DNA from: Chaetoceros tenuissimus
Lineage: Eukaryota; Bacillariophyta; Thalassiosirophyceae; Chaetocerotales; Chaetocerotaceae
Assembly (NCBI GenBank): GCA_021927905.1
Contig: BLLK01000045.1
Coordinates: forward strand, 1,736,001 to 1,800,000
DNA: 64,000 nucleotides
Direction of reading: 5' to 3'
Of this stretch, positions 24,487 to 35,692 are shown piece by piece. The position numbers were made by a program, and so were the translations under genes. Position 1 is the first letter of the stretch. Each line of letters begins with the position of its first letter. The notes beneath the pieces are model-generated. The model saw only the letters and a list, made by a program, of their open reading frames with translations, was not told the origin of the DNA and ran no database searches.

Positions 24487-25744
24487 ATGGTTTCGAGCTC
24501 CAAAAACAAAAGCATTGCCTTCATAGCAGTCATTCTTGTTGCTGCATATTGCCATCTTGAATTCTCGGCAACAAAAAACATTAGATTGCTGGAATCCAAG
24601 CCTTTAGATTTCCCCTACGATAATACATGTCCTCTCCTATGTCAAGAATATTTGGGGAATGGAGTCCATCCAGAAGAAGCACAACGCTTCTATGCCAACA
24701 GTGGTGCCCCTACGGTAATGCAGAAAGGCTTGTCCAAGATTTCAACAGAAGAGCAACAAAATATTGTGTTTGTAGGTGAGTACCTGGTATTCACATCATG
24801 CATCATGTATCAAAGAAGATGCTAGATAGCAGCACATAGATGCTTACCCGTATTCTTGTCATGTTCCTCATCATCTTCATCTCATCTAATACTTCCACAT
24901 CTCACTAGGTGATTCAAATATGAGACAAATATACATGAGCATAGCCTGTCATGCACATACTTCCAAGCTATAGGAGTCGCCTGAATCATACACCGCTGCT
25001 TGGGCTTCGGTCGAAAACCAAGCACAACCTCCATACAATGATGCCAGACTCAAGTTAAGAAACTCTTCGGAGCTTTTCTTTTCACCCAAAGCAGGAAAGA
25101 TTCAAATGTACTCATGGAAGAGAGAATGGGATGCAATGATCACCGACGACGATGGACAGGACTGGCTTCAGAGCTGCAAGAATCGTGAGATATTTGCTGT
25201 AGATACATATTCTTTGTTTGCTCCAAATGAACATGTACGTGAGTGGTCCAAACTCAATCCGGTTTTTGAGACGGTGCCTTTAGGGTCAGTTGACAAGGTT
25301 ATCATTAACGCGAGTATGCATGGTGTGCATGGTCAAGGAAGAAGGGAACATAATCTTAATCGACTTAATGAACTTTTAGATTGTATGGCTGATGCAAGAG
25401 AAAAAGGAGAAGATCCAGGCTGGCCTCAGCTGTACTACTTTCGAACGAACCAGCTTCATTTCAAAACAAAGGATGGAGGATTCGCTTCTGAGAAAGACTT
25501 TGGCTGTGCTGATTACAAAGACAGCATGTCAAATGAGTTTATAAAGGCAGAGGTGGACATGCTTCGCGGGAAGATACCACTGGTGGGATACGGCTTGAAT
25601 CTAGATCATTTGGGCAGGCTCCATATGGGTGGAAGAGATTGCGCTCACTGGTCAATGCCAGGAGTTCCAGATGTGTTTGGGAGAGAGATAATGAACGAAG
25701 TTTTTCTGGAGAATGAAGGACAACAGGCTACTTTGAAAGTGTAG
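24487..25744 (+). CDS. TBL/PC-esterase-like SGNH protein with an internal in-frame TAG
   Basis: Exon 1 is 24487-24775 and exon 2 is 24909-25744; the joint restores VFVGDSNMRQ. It has a single N-terminal membrane span (IAFIAVILVAAYCHLEF), the SGNH block I motif G-D-S with an R three residues on, and near the C-terminus DCAHWSMPGVPD, the D-x-x-H pair typical of TBL/PMR5 and Cas1p-type acyl-transferases. Those enzymes O-acetylate cell-wall glycans in the Golgi, so a similar role is likely. One TAG at 24971-24973 interrupts an otherwise intact frame just after the GDS block; 257 codons follow to the next stop. No splice pair removes it without losing the motif or using an intron of about 26 bases. 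It may be a null allele, a sequencing error, or read-through. Confidence 0.7.
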
Positions 25745-26913
25745 GAGAAGCCTTAGAGCAAAAGCTGTAGATAAAATCATATTCTAGAAACATTCTATAC
25801 TGATATTTCTAGGTTTAATCATATGTAGAAAGGCCATCTATTACAGAATTTGTAATCATCATCTTCATCACTATCATCGCGATCTCTCATAGCGTACAAA
25901 GACTGAGATTTCTTCATATAAACAGAGATTGTTTGTCATTTGATAGGACAGACCTGTTAATTCCCGCAAAAGTCAATAAAATAAAGAACACCAACTGTCA
26001 TCATAGTTGAAGAATAATCAACTTTGCAACAGCTACGACCATAGTGGCAACTTAAGCAATCGTCATGGGGGTGGCGAAAGGAAGCTTGGTTAGACGACTT
26101 GACTGTTGAATCGGACCAAGATGATATGAACATCACTTGACTCCTGTTGTTTGGGTGGAGTCAAAATAAAAAAAGGGTTTTCTTCTTGTTTGTAATTCTC
26201 TAAGTTACTTCATTATCGTGCTTCATCTATAGTGGCAAATTCAATGACAGAATAAACCTTAAATGAAGCGTCAAAAAGCAAATGATCAAAGAGTAGGAAG
26301 AAAGGGAATTGAAGAAGATAGTGAGTCAATGTTTGTAATTGTAGTTATGTCTAAAAGCGATGGCTATGAGTCTGAAAGTTCCAGTACTAGTATGTTGCGA
26401 AACTTACAAAATTTCAAGTCGTGTGCAGTTAGAATCCATCACAGGAAATGAGTTGGGGGATCCTGAGAGTCTAACTGATCCTTCTACTTCTCTCAAAAAT
26501 GGAAAGAAGAAAATTCTGAGAACTTGAGATTGTTGAATTTATTATATGATTTAACACCAAATGAGTTTGTGAGTGGAATGTAACTTAAATGGGAATCTTA
26601 CCACCAACAAGTGTTGCAGTTTTATTGCGTGAAATGAACCCCAAAATGGTTGTTTTAAAAAGGAGTAACAATTTACTTATGATTTTGGAGTGTCAACGTT
26701 ATAAATGATCTGAACAAAAACTATGTATTTTCTCTTGAGATATATGCCTACTTTCTAATCGAAATCAAGACCAGGAGACAAATATCCAACTTCAATCAAT
26801 CTCCTGTAACTTTCCTTCGACTACAATCACTTCCTCATAAACGTAACATCAAATTATTGCTGGTTCTTAAAAGTCTTCTCTATCTCTATCCCCCTCCCAT
26901 ACAATTGATTGCT
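25745..26913. other. intergenic with a possible weak coding relic
   Basis: No convincing gene. A 62-codon open frame at 26263-26451 (MKRQKANDQRVGRK start, Ser-rich end) is followed by a few dozen codons of protein-like text in shifting frames to about 26,600. This could be a decayed gene or chance. I recognise no family. Confidence 0.3.
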
Positions 26914-29548
26914 TTAGATATCTCCAAGATTGAGAAGCTGAATCTCACCTGAGTTGTCGTCGACTCCTGTTATCGTTCACGATCCATACTCCATCCGCGG
27001 TGTAGGCCAATCCCTCATACTTCTCAAATGGCAAAGCTCCGATATCATCAGTGATGTCAAGAATATCCTTCACCAAGGACTTGCTGAAAACATGTCCATC
27101 TCCAGACCACTCACTGACATCAATCTCATAAATCTTCTTTACTCTTGCATCGGTGTATCCCTGATTGTCACGTTCGATGACGTAGAACTTGTTCTCTCCA
27201 ACATAGGTAATGTCAGAAAGACCTACCCATCCACCAGCTGGAGAAGTAGCCGCGTCGAGAGGATAGTAACCGTATCCTACCCAGTCATCGTTGTCAAGAG
27301 AATATACCATAACGGCTTGGTTAGCATCGTCACCCCATGCTCTCTGAAGGTCAGCCACAAGAGTGTTTGAGTCTGGGTTGTAAGCTACGCCCTCCAAACC
27401 AAAACGGAGCTGCTTATCGTTCCATGCATCTGGAAGAGTAATGACATCAAGGATATCACCACTGTCGTTGACCTTGAAGATGAAGGTGAGAGACTCGATT
27501 GGGCTGTCTCCATCACCAACAGTTCCTTGTCCTTCATGTACAATGTAGAAGTTTCCTTCCCCGTCAGCTGCAATACCCTCAGAGTCGATATTTACAGTCA
27601 TATCATCATTGATCATTTCTGCAAGATCATCAGCGCTGAATTCTCCATATGGAGACACTGCTGCAAAGACACCATTGGTATCCTTAATATTGATTGCCTT
27701 CACAAGCTTACTAGCTTTTCCTGACTTGCCAGTCTTGATCTTGAAAAAGCGGCTCTTGTTGTAGAAACTATCTTCAACCGAGTATAAGACCCCATCCTTT
27801 GAAGGATCTGGTGAAAGACCAGAGAGAGCTGCAAATGCAATTGGTACTTCACTCTGTTGAAGATTGACAAGAAGATTAGATACCATATGATCAATTGTAC
27901 TAAAAAATCTGTTCAAAACATATCTTCATTGTAGAAACTTACTCCTTTTGGTTTCTTTGACTTGAGGGTTGGATACTGACGCTTTCCTTTCCCATACTCA
28001 TAGATGGTAAGAGTGGATCTCATCTTATCTCCACGATCATCCTTCTCCGATGCGATTACAAGAAGATTTCTCTCAGGGATTGCAAGGCCTCCTTCAGGGC
28101 CAACATTAGTTGGTAAGACTTGCTTGAACTTTGGTTTCTTGACCTTTGAAACATCGTAGACAAATACGAGACATGCTCTCTCAGCATTGACAAAGAGATA
28201 GTCAGTACCTTCAAAGGAACCGAAAGAAACATTTTCCGGCTCTACTCCTTTATTTCCACTTCTTTCATCTGGATAATGACCAATGGAAGCTGAGTATTGA
28301 TCCATGAAGCTGTCTGAGCCCCAGACAGGCTCCCCACATACATTCTAGATAGTAAATCCTCTGGATCCTCCGTCCATATCTCCTTCGTCTGCTGTTGCAA
28401 AGTAGTTAGGATTCATGAATACTACACCATCTGGCTCGCGAGGCACAGCATCAAGAGAAGAAGTCTGATCAATGATACCTTCTTCCTCAGTATCGATATT
28501 ATCAAGATCTACAGATCCAGCAGAGAAACTGCTTTCGACTGTTCCACTCTCGAGGTCGATGAGAATAATTGCATTATTCTCCTGTAGAGTAACCACAGCA
28601 AGATTGTTCTCATTGATGTGCACAAACTCTGGCTCAGGATCTTCAGGAATATTCACCCCATCAAGTCCAGTCACATCGATAACACTTGGAGTCCAATCAT
28701 CTAGTGATTCTGCAGTTGCGATGGACACAACAAAACCTGCAGGCATCTGTTTGAGAGGAAATAGGAATATTTGAGGTAAGATCCATCAATAAAAAATCAT
28801 ACACTTGCTCATAGAATACAGTCAGTACTAGTGGAATGAATTCAACAGGCTTACCTGTGGTGGAATTCCGTCTCCCAAATCTTCGTCACGTTCGTTCTCA
28901 ATTGCCACTACAATATATTTCCCATCTGGTGAGACAGCAACTGAGTCAGGTTGACCACCAAGATCCCAAGATTTGAGGATGGTCTGGGTCGCAATATCAA
29001 CTGCAACAAGAAGTCCACTTGTATTCACGTAATCTTCACTTGTGTTGACACCTACGACCGCAATAGAGTCATTCCAAACAGAGACAGATGTTGGTTCACC
29101 TCCAACATCCAATGTTCCGAGAGGTGATGGGCTGGTTGCATCAGTGATGTCAACAAACCCAATCACACCCATTGGAGAATCAGAATAGATCAAGGTATTG
29201 AGATCTCCAGAAACAGTCACGATTTCAGCAGCAGTCTCTGTATCTGTGTTACAATCAGCATCGAGCTGAGAACAAACAGGGAAGGTTGCGATTCTATTGA
29301 AGTTGTAGGATCCTTTGCCCTTGGAAGATTTGCCATTCTTCCACTTTTTGGTCCATAGGTCGCATTTGCCTTTCTTGAGGTCTCTTGTTTCTGCAAGAAC
29401 AGTGTCTTGGAAGAGAGGGAGTGAGAGGAGTAGAGCAGAAGCTAGCTTCTATGATGTTAGTGTGAATAGAATATGAAGTGTTTGTATTTTATGCGTTGTG
29501 AAAATAATGAGGTAGGGCGTATTTGTTTCTTTTATTTACAATACTCAT
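26914..29548 (-). CDS. secreted beta-propeller / phytase-esterase-like protein, apparently disrupted
   Basis: Proposed exons: 29548-29540 (start uncertain), 29448-28855, 28746-27943 and 27853 onward. The N-terminus MSIKLASALLLSLPLFQ forms a signal peptide. The first half is a YncE/choice-of-anchor-I-like propeller (GGQPDSVAVSPDGKYIVVA; EPEFVHINENNLAVVTLQE; FATADEGDMDGGSRGFTI; YPDERSGNKGVEPE). The second half is an esterase-like/phytase-like propeller (DSEGIAADGEGNFYIVHEG, EGVAYNP, EGLAYTADGVWIVNDN). Two oddities: a TAG at 28345-28347 right after RGFTI, with homologous sequence continuing in the same frame; and a frame change near 26,966-26,971, after which the other frame reads GVDDNSGEIQLLNLGDI and stops at 26914. 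Without the shift the frame stops at 26945. It may be a recent pseudogene or carry assembly errors. Confidence 0.7.
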
Positions 29549-29669
29549 TCTCGTCTACTTTACATAAGCACTCATGCTTTCATCTTCACTTCGTTCTAAA
29601 TTATTACGGAATAGCATAATGAGTACTCTTACTCAATGGAAAAGCGTATCGACTACCTCAGGATCTTTT

Positions 29670-31457
29670 TTACTGTGACAGCTCTCTAATTTTCTTCTCG
29701 ACAATTGTGACGTCTGAATCCAACTGTAGTAACTCCTCACGTAAAGGTGTCATGATATCTTCCGTCTGCTTCATGGACACTTCCAAATCATTTAGACCCT
29801 CTTGGTACTTGCTCTGTTGTTCAACCAACTCTAGCTGTAACTCTTCTAAACTACTGTTCACTGCTACTGTTTCAGGAACAATTGCACAAGCAGTTTTAGC
29901 AAACCTTTGCAGCGTGGAGGAGTTGTTCTCAAAGGAGTATGTTTGCTTTGGTGGAGAGTCAGTCTTCTCTACTGTTGAACGGAGGCGCGATCCAATTTTG
30001 ATCACTCGTCCTTCTTCTTCATCAGTCTCTTGCTCCGATTCTTCTGAAGACGATTCATTGAGCTTAGAAGCAAGAAAAGGTCTAGCTTTCAAAATTGGAA
30101 CCTTAGCATCAACCAAGTCTTCAATAATATCTTGGTCCTCTACATAATCATGTACCGCAGTTCTTGGTCGACCTGTAGCAGTCATTGGGCGGGCACCATT
30201 TGATTCCAAGCCTTTATCCAATTGCACATCATCGTTGACAAAAAAATGCTGTTTGGATTCGTTGGAATTTGCCTTTGACATCTTCTCACCAATATTTTCG
30301 ATAACTTCCTTTGCATCTGATGGTGACATTTCCTTTATAGACTGTTCCACATTCTTGTCATCACCAATCTTTACATTATTGATGATGTCTCTCAATGAAT
30401 CTTCTTTTGCAACTACTTTAACTTCTCCATTGTCTCTAACATTAGCTTCGTTTACAGTAGGAGGGATTTGAAACTCAATTGTGTTTCCGCCAAAAGATGA
30501 ATTTGGAAGGTTATCATGGTCTTCAGAATGCATTCTTTCATTCTTTGCCAGAGTAACAAAGAGCTGCAGCAATTTTCTTGTTTTCTCTGCATCTTTACCA
30601 GCTACGATCCTACTTGGGTTCATATCCAATTGAAGGCTGAACCTCTTTTCCACATGATCAATTAGTTTAATGAGAAAAGCGATCTTTGCTTCCTTCTCTT
30701 TTACATTGGACGAATTCAGTTCTGATTCACTGTAGCAGCAATGAATAAATATACAGTATGAATTGAAGGGTAAAGAGGGTCATTCCAAATGAGATACTTA
30801 CCTCAACACCTTTGTCAAGTCCATGTCCTCCGCACTGGCGATCGCTATGACAACATCATGAATGAATCTTAAAGGGGGCTTCTCCAGAAGCTTCGTCGAA
30901 CACCTTGGCTTACTGATTACACTATTTAACAGATATTTTGTTTGAGTTAGATCTCCAGTACAATTTCGAATCTGCTTCTTGAGATCACTTTGGATGTTTT
31001 TATCATTGCTAAAACTCTCAGCGTCCTTGTTCACAGCATCGAAAGAAGGAAAGCTTTCAATCGTACCCCCGCTCAAGCAATGAGCTACTGCTTCGTCGTG
31101 AGGAAATTTTTCGTCAAGGGCGATTTTGCCAAAGGAGTTCAACAACTGTAAAGTGTCTACAACTTCTACACCAGCAATAATGGAAGATGCTTTGACTTGG
31201 ACTTTCTTTCCTTGACAAACCCCAACAAGATGGAAGAGCTTCTCTAGAAAGGCAAGCTTTGCGTCTTTGTTTTCAAAATCGAATTCTTCCTTGGAATAGT
31301 ACTTGGCTGGGAACCCTTTTTTTGCAATCGTTGCTCGAACAACATCTGCTAAATAGCGAAGCGGAGGTCTTCTCAAAAGTTTTTCTGTGCACTTTGGCTT
31401 GGAGAAGATTTGTTGCAGCGTATGCTGAGTCTCTGAGATTGCAGCATCTAAATCCAT
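29670..31457 (-). CDS. IFT54: IFT54 (TRAF3IP1/MIP-T3) with duplicated N-terminal domain
   Basis: Exons 31457-30802 and 30729-29670 give 571 residues. The N-terminal domain matches MIP-T3/TRAF3IP1: KPKCTEKLLRRPPLRYLADVV, then KDAKLAFLEKL, then the SSIIAGVEV and ALDEKFPHDEAV segments. A second copy follows at about aa 170-290: KPRCSTKLLEKPPLRFIHDVV, KEAKIAFLIKLIDHV, PSRIVAGKDAEKT. Then comes an acidic, Ser-rich disordered middle and a C-terminal coiled coil (about aa 490-571). In other eukaryotes IFT54 is an IFT-B subunit binding tubulin and IFT20 for cilium assembly. Here it would serve flagellated sperm. The known family has one N-terminal CH-like domain, so the duplication is unusual. Confidence 0.93.
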
Positions 31458-31757
31458 GAATTCTACTTTTTGATGATTCTTTAGTAGTATAGTGAATTCT
31501 CCTTATTGATTCTAAGTAGAGTTTTTAATTCGTCCTCCTTGCTAGTGAAAGTCGTTCAAAAATTGAAATTACAGTTTTTTTTTGAAAAATGAAGAAATCA
31601 AACAAATTTTATTTGCAACAACAAATAGTTAGGAATCAAATGATTTTTAAAATTAAATATTCCCACAGAGAAAGTGATATCTGTGTTGTTAGCTGAAGTC
31701 AATGCCGGAAGCAGAGTCACATGTGAATATATTCATCTCTTACACCCAACAATATAA
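31458..31757. other. AT-rich spacer between two leftward genes
   Basis: 300 bases, with long A and T runs around 31,570-31,590. It should hold the promoter of IFT54 and the polyadenylation region opposite the end of the next gene. Nothing else is visible. Confidence 0.3.
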
Positions 31758-33062
31758 TTACTTGCTTCTCTTGTAAATCTTTTTCAAAAGGAGCTCAAAT
31801 ACATCTCTAGGCATCAAGGTTACCTTATCCAAAGCTTCTTGGATGTTTTTGTAAGATTGTTCCTCATAATCCTTGAAGATTTTCTCGATATCCAATTCTG
31901 CGTAAAGCTCTTTAACCTTTTTGACCTTTTCATCATCCCACTGTCCATAGTTATCTTCCAAAATCTTTCTTTGTTCATCAGATACTCTATCCAAAGCCTG
32001 TACTACGAGCCAAGAGCACTTGTTATCCTGAATATCAGTTCCCACCTTTCCAATCACAGATGGGTCTCCGTAGCAATCAAGGTAATCATCCTGAATCTGG
32101 AAGTATTCACCCATTTGACAGCAAATGTCTTTTGCAAGATCGTAAGCATCATCCGAAGTTACACGAGAAGTAATCATTCCAATTGCAACAGGTAGGTAAA
32201 AAGTGTAAAATGCAGTCTTGTACTTGACAATCTTTTGATATCTCTCAAGTGTAAACTTGGTCAAATCAATCTCTTCTGCGTCTTCGTCTTGAGAAGTCAA
32301 ATCAAGCAATTGTCCAAACTCAGTCTGCTGAATAACTTGAAGGAAAAGTTCAAGAAGCTGAAGGTAAAACTCTTCCTTTCCAAAATGTTTCTTGATCATG
32401 GTGAAGACATATGATTCCAAAAGGAATGAATCATTGATTGCAATATTTTTTACATGTGGGAGTTTGTACCAACATGGCTGTCCACGACGTGTCTTGGACG
32501 CATCCATGACATCATCTGCAACCAAAAAGAATGCTTGAAGGAACTCAATCGCCCATCCAAGTACTGCAGCCTTTGCAACTTCCAAGTCGGTAAGATCACG
32601 GTCCTCGTTCGCCTTGGTAAGGGTGCGGTGTACAGCAACAACGGTAACTCCTCTGTTTAGCTTTCCTCCTGGAACAGTGTAATCCATCATAGTTTTGCAC
32701 CACTCAATAGCTGCATCTGGCATTTCGTTCTCCTTCATATGTTCAAGCATTTCATCTCTGAGCATTGGGTAGACAGCGAGGAACTTGTCTTTATCATTGT
32801 CAGCTTTTGCAATTTCAGCAAGTGGATATGCCATGGTCTGTGGGGGATCGTGATCATGGTGATGATGATGAGCAGTAGGATCGAGAAAGTGAGAAATTTC
32901 TATGACGATGAATAGAATGCAAGACAGCACAGCAAGCAATGCGATTTGGGAAGAGACCGATAGATGGGTGAAGAAGATCGTTTTGAGTTCTTCGATGCAT
33001 CCTGTTGCGTACAGTTGACCCAATGCTACTGCCAAAATCACTGCAGGAATTGTGCTCACCAT
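31758..33062 (-). CDS. farnesyl diphosphate synthase-like, membrane-anchored
   Basis: Single exon, 434 residues. Both prenyltransferase aspartate motifs are present: DDVMDASKTRRG (first) and DDYLDCYGDP (second), with FEGQ-like TEFGQLLDLTS and KYKTAFYTFYLP between, and a basic C-terminus KKIYKRSK. This is the pattern of eukaryotic farnesyl diphosphate synthase, which condenses IPP with DMAPP/GPP for sterol and other isoprenoid synthesis. Most are about 350 residues; the extra 80 at the N-terminus hold one or two hydrophobic spans (about aa 5-20 and 37-58) and a HHHHHDHD run, suggesting an ER-membrane form. A geranyl or geranylgeranyl product cannot be excluded. Confidence 0.9.
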   Translation of the reverse strand: MVSTIPAVILAVALGQLYATGCIEELKTIFFTHLSVSSQIALLAVLSCILFIVIEISHFLDPTAHHHHHDHDPPQTMAYPLAEIAKADNDKDKFLAVYPMLRDEMLEHMKENEMPDAAIEWCKTMMDYTVPGGKLNRGVTVVAVHRTLTKANEDRDLTDLEVAKAAVLGWAIEFLQAFFLVADDVMDASKTRRGQPCWYKLPHVKNIAINDSFLLESYVFTMIKKHFGKEEFYLQLLELFLQVIQQTEFGQLLDLTSQDEDAEEIDLTKFTLERYQKIVKYKTAFYTFYLPVAIGMITSRVTSDDAYDLAKDICCQMGEYFQIQDDYLDCYGDPSVIGKVGTDIQDNKCSWLVVQALDRVSDEQRKILEDNYGQWDDEKVKKVKELYAELDIEKIFKDYEEQSYKNIQEALDKVTLMPRDVFELLLKKIYKRSK

Positions 33063-33405
33063 TTGTTTGATAGATAGAGAGTTTCCAAAGATTCCAATGA
33101 AGTTTCTGTTTTTGTGATAGTGAAAGAATGAAGCGTAAGTGGTGCAACAGCACTTTCACACATTCCGTTAGCGATACCATGCATATCTTTTAGAGAAAGA
33201 GAAGCGAAGCAAAGAGAAAGAGAGAGAGAAAATGGGACTGGACATGGGTGTACGTACATGACCTCGTATTGCTGCCACTATTGAAACACATCATCCTCTC
33301 CTCACGCAACAACATCATCCACAAAGAAAAAAAAGATCCAACATACTTTCATCAGCTTATGCTCATACGAGTATTCAGTTACGACAGATACCTTTCAATA
33401 ATACC
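33063..33405. promoter_or_regulatory. bidirectional promoter region with purine-rich tract
   Basis: 343 bases between the starts of the isoprenoid gene (leftward) and the lumen-protein gene (rightward). An almost pure GA tract lies at about 33,187-33,235, a polypyrimidine leader for the leftward transcript. Regulatory role is inferred from position. Confidence 0.4.
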
Positions 33406-34248
33406 ATGAAGCTGTCATCATCCTTACCTATATTGACTCTGACATGCCTGCAGTTCAACGGTGGTTTAGCTTGGACATCTCCAACTTCGGATTCAGCTTT
33501 ATCCAGAAGGCAGACATTTGAAAAAGCAGCATCAGCAATCTTAACCGGTGCAGCATTCACAAATACTGTTCTAGCCTCTCCACAGCCTGCTTTTGCTGAA
33601 TCTGTTCCTTCTGCAAAAGAATTATCAAAGCTCCAAAAAGGGCATGCAAGAGTTCGCTATCTACTTGAAAACTGGGATGATATTACAGAAATTTGTGGGA
33701 AAGGTGTCATGTCTGACCTTGAAAGAAAACAAGTGATTAGAACAGAAGGCGGTGGAGGAGGGTTTTGTGAAAAGTCTCCTCTGAAAGTACAAGATTACTT
33801 GGGCTACAAATCGACAGAAGGTAAATGGGCAAATATGGATTGATTTGTATGATGATTTTCGTGGTCTAACGTGTATTCTTTGATGAAGATCCTTTGTTCA
33901 AAGCAGATAAATTGATGTTGAAAGCTGCTCCTCTTGTAGATCCAGATAAGTTTGAAGATTATTTGGATGTTGTCGAGAAATATAGAGAGAAAGCAGATCA
34001 AGGTTCTATGATGGCATATACAAGTTCATGGGGAGAGGCAAATCCGTAAGTGACTCTTTTGTTCATATTTTTGTTGATGTTTATTTATGTTGTCTGATTT
34101 TCTTTTCTATTTCAGAGGTGGTGGAAAAGAAGTGATTGATGAATACTTGGAAAGAACGAAAGATGAAGTAGAAAAGACTGAACCCTTGTTGAGAGCAATT
34201 TTGGAATATTTGAATTTGGAGGTTTTGCCACCTTCCAAAGCTATTTAA
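33406..34248 (+). CDS. thylakoid-lumen helical-bundle protein, PsbQ-like in character
   Basis: Exons 33406-33820, 33889-34045 and 34116-34248 give 234 residues. The leader is tripartite: signal peptide, a FNGGLAW step typical of secondary-plastid import, then a twin-Arg lumen signal (SRRQTFEKAASA, cleavage near AFA-ES). The mature part is about 170 residues, mostly helical and charged (LENWDDITEICGKGVMSDLE; YLDVVEKYREKADQ; YLERTKDEVEKTEPLL), which resembles the PsbQ/Psb31-type extrinsic bundles of diatom photosystems, though I cannot assign it. It has two cysteines about 28 residues apart. It converges on the lumenal thioredoxin gene at 34420. Confidence 0.75.
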
Positions 34249-34419
34249 AAATAATGTGATAAAATGCAGAATCAAGGAGATGAATTAGGCAAGATTTGCT
34301 CGTAATGACTGTGTTTTGTGATGTTATAATTTATCAATCTAGTCCTAGTTATATTCAAAGATCATATCCTAAACTTATACTGTTTATTAAATATCTAATC
34401 TTTCTCCAAATACCTTGTT

Positions 34420-35200
34420 CTATGCACATGAACCAGATGAGGGTTTCACCTCTGGTCCTTCTAAAGTAACATCAAAACCACCTTTGTATCCAGAGAGCGA
34501 TACTATTCTTTCTAAAGGCATCTCGCCACTAACCCAATCTTTTCCTTTCTTATTGTTTGGAAAATGCCAAGTTGGAAATCCTTCGATGTTATTCTTTGCT
34601 TCTGCTACTTTTTGCGCATTGTAATAAAAACCGTTTGTGGAACATTCAATATAAGGTACTGTCTGCCATGCTTCACTACCAAATAATTCTTTTTGATGAG
34701 AACAATGTGGACACCAGTACGCTCCATACATTACTGCACCAATCTGAATCGCCAAGTTTGCAAAGAGATACATCGATCCATCGAAGTTTACATAATATTA
34801 TGAAAATGAGAATACTTTTTTCAAAACCTATCGAATGAGAAATTCCAACATACATCCTACTTACACTCTTTAGATATTGAGCAAGTTTGATACTCTGCTC
34901 ACTGCTTTTCCTTCTAACCTTTGCCGGAACATATACAGTTTCACCAGCTTTGTTTGTGACTGGAAAATATCCAAGTTCTTCAGCTATGATGGCTATAGGT
35001 GGCGCAGCAGATGCTTCACGTTTTTGAAACAAGGGAGATAAAGCTGTTCCTGCTGCTATACTTTGAATAAGCTGTCTTCTATCGACAGCATTTTCTGCAA
35101 AACACTTGGTCTTGGAAACTTTTCTAGTTTGCATAGATGTTTGAAATCCACAACTGAGAAATGGTAAAAGTGCGAGAATGATGGTTTGGTATCGAAACAT
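34420..35200 (-). CDS. lumenal LTO1/VKOR-type thioredoxin-like protein
   Basis: Exons 35200-34865 and 34743-34420 give 219 residues. MFRYQTIILALLPFLSCGF is a signal peptide with the plastid-type F at the cut, followed by a twin-Arg lumen signal (DRRQLIQSIAAGTA ... EASA). The C-terminal half matches the thioredoxin domain that follows VKOR in plant LTO1: MYGAYWCPHCSHQKELFG with the CPHC active site, VPYIEC, and IEGFPTWHF (cis-Pro). LTO1 forms disulphides in lumen proteins using phylloquinone through its VKOR half. That membrane half is absent here, so a separate VKOR partner is expected. A start 30 bases upstream is possible but would spoil the leader. Confidence 0.85.
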
Positions 35201-35692
35201 TTTACAACTGATACAATAAGCCCCAAGCAAATTATTCCACTAGCTTTCGAAGAAATGATTTAAATTGAAGGAAACAATTAGTCTCTACCTCTCCGGAATG
35301 AATGTTTAGATGAAGTTACAACAAATACGTAGTACAAATAATGAGTAAGAAGAATGTGATCAGTGAAAGGTGAAAGGTGAAAAAGAAGTTCGAGGGTGTG
35401 CCGAAATTTCTCAATTATGAAGTGTCTTCATCAAAAGAGGTTACGAACCTTCAAGCAATGACGATTTTCAACTTGAACTTTGATCGAAGCAGTCTGTCCA
35501 CCCCACCTACGTACCAAATAGAAGACACGTTCAAGGCCAAAAGAAAGATAGGACACAACACAATCCTGACTAGGTTTTTTCTCACCAAGTTCAACTCACT
35601 GCGTATTCCAAACACTTGTATTACTTCTTTGTACCAAAGTTGTAAAAAAGGAATATTAAACCTTTTTATATTTATTCTTTTGTTAATCTGAA
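35201..35692. promoter_or_regulatory. divergent upstream region, thioredoxin / desaturase
   Basis: 492 bases between head-to-head starts of two plastid-directed genes. A GTGAAAGGTGAAAGGTGAAA triple repeat lies near 35,362-35,381. No open frame of note is supported. Confidence 0.35.

Noticed and set aside
24971-28347. TAG reassigned as a sense codon
   Set aside because: Several genes here seem to end naturally at TAG (for example at 57180 and 60279 after compact C-termini), and the other long frames, including a 2,600-codon exon, contain none, so general reassignment is unlikely.
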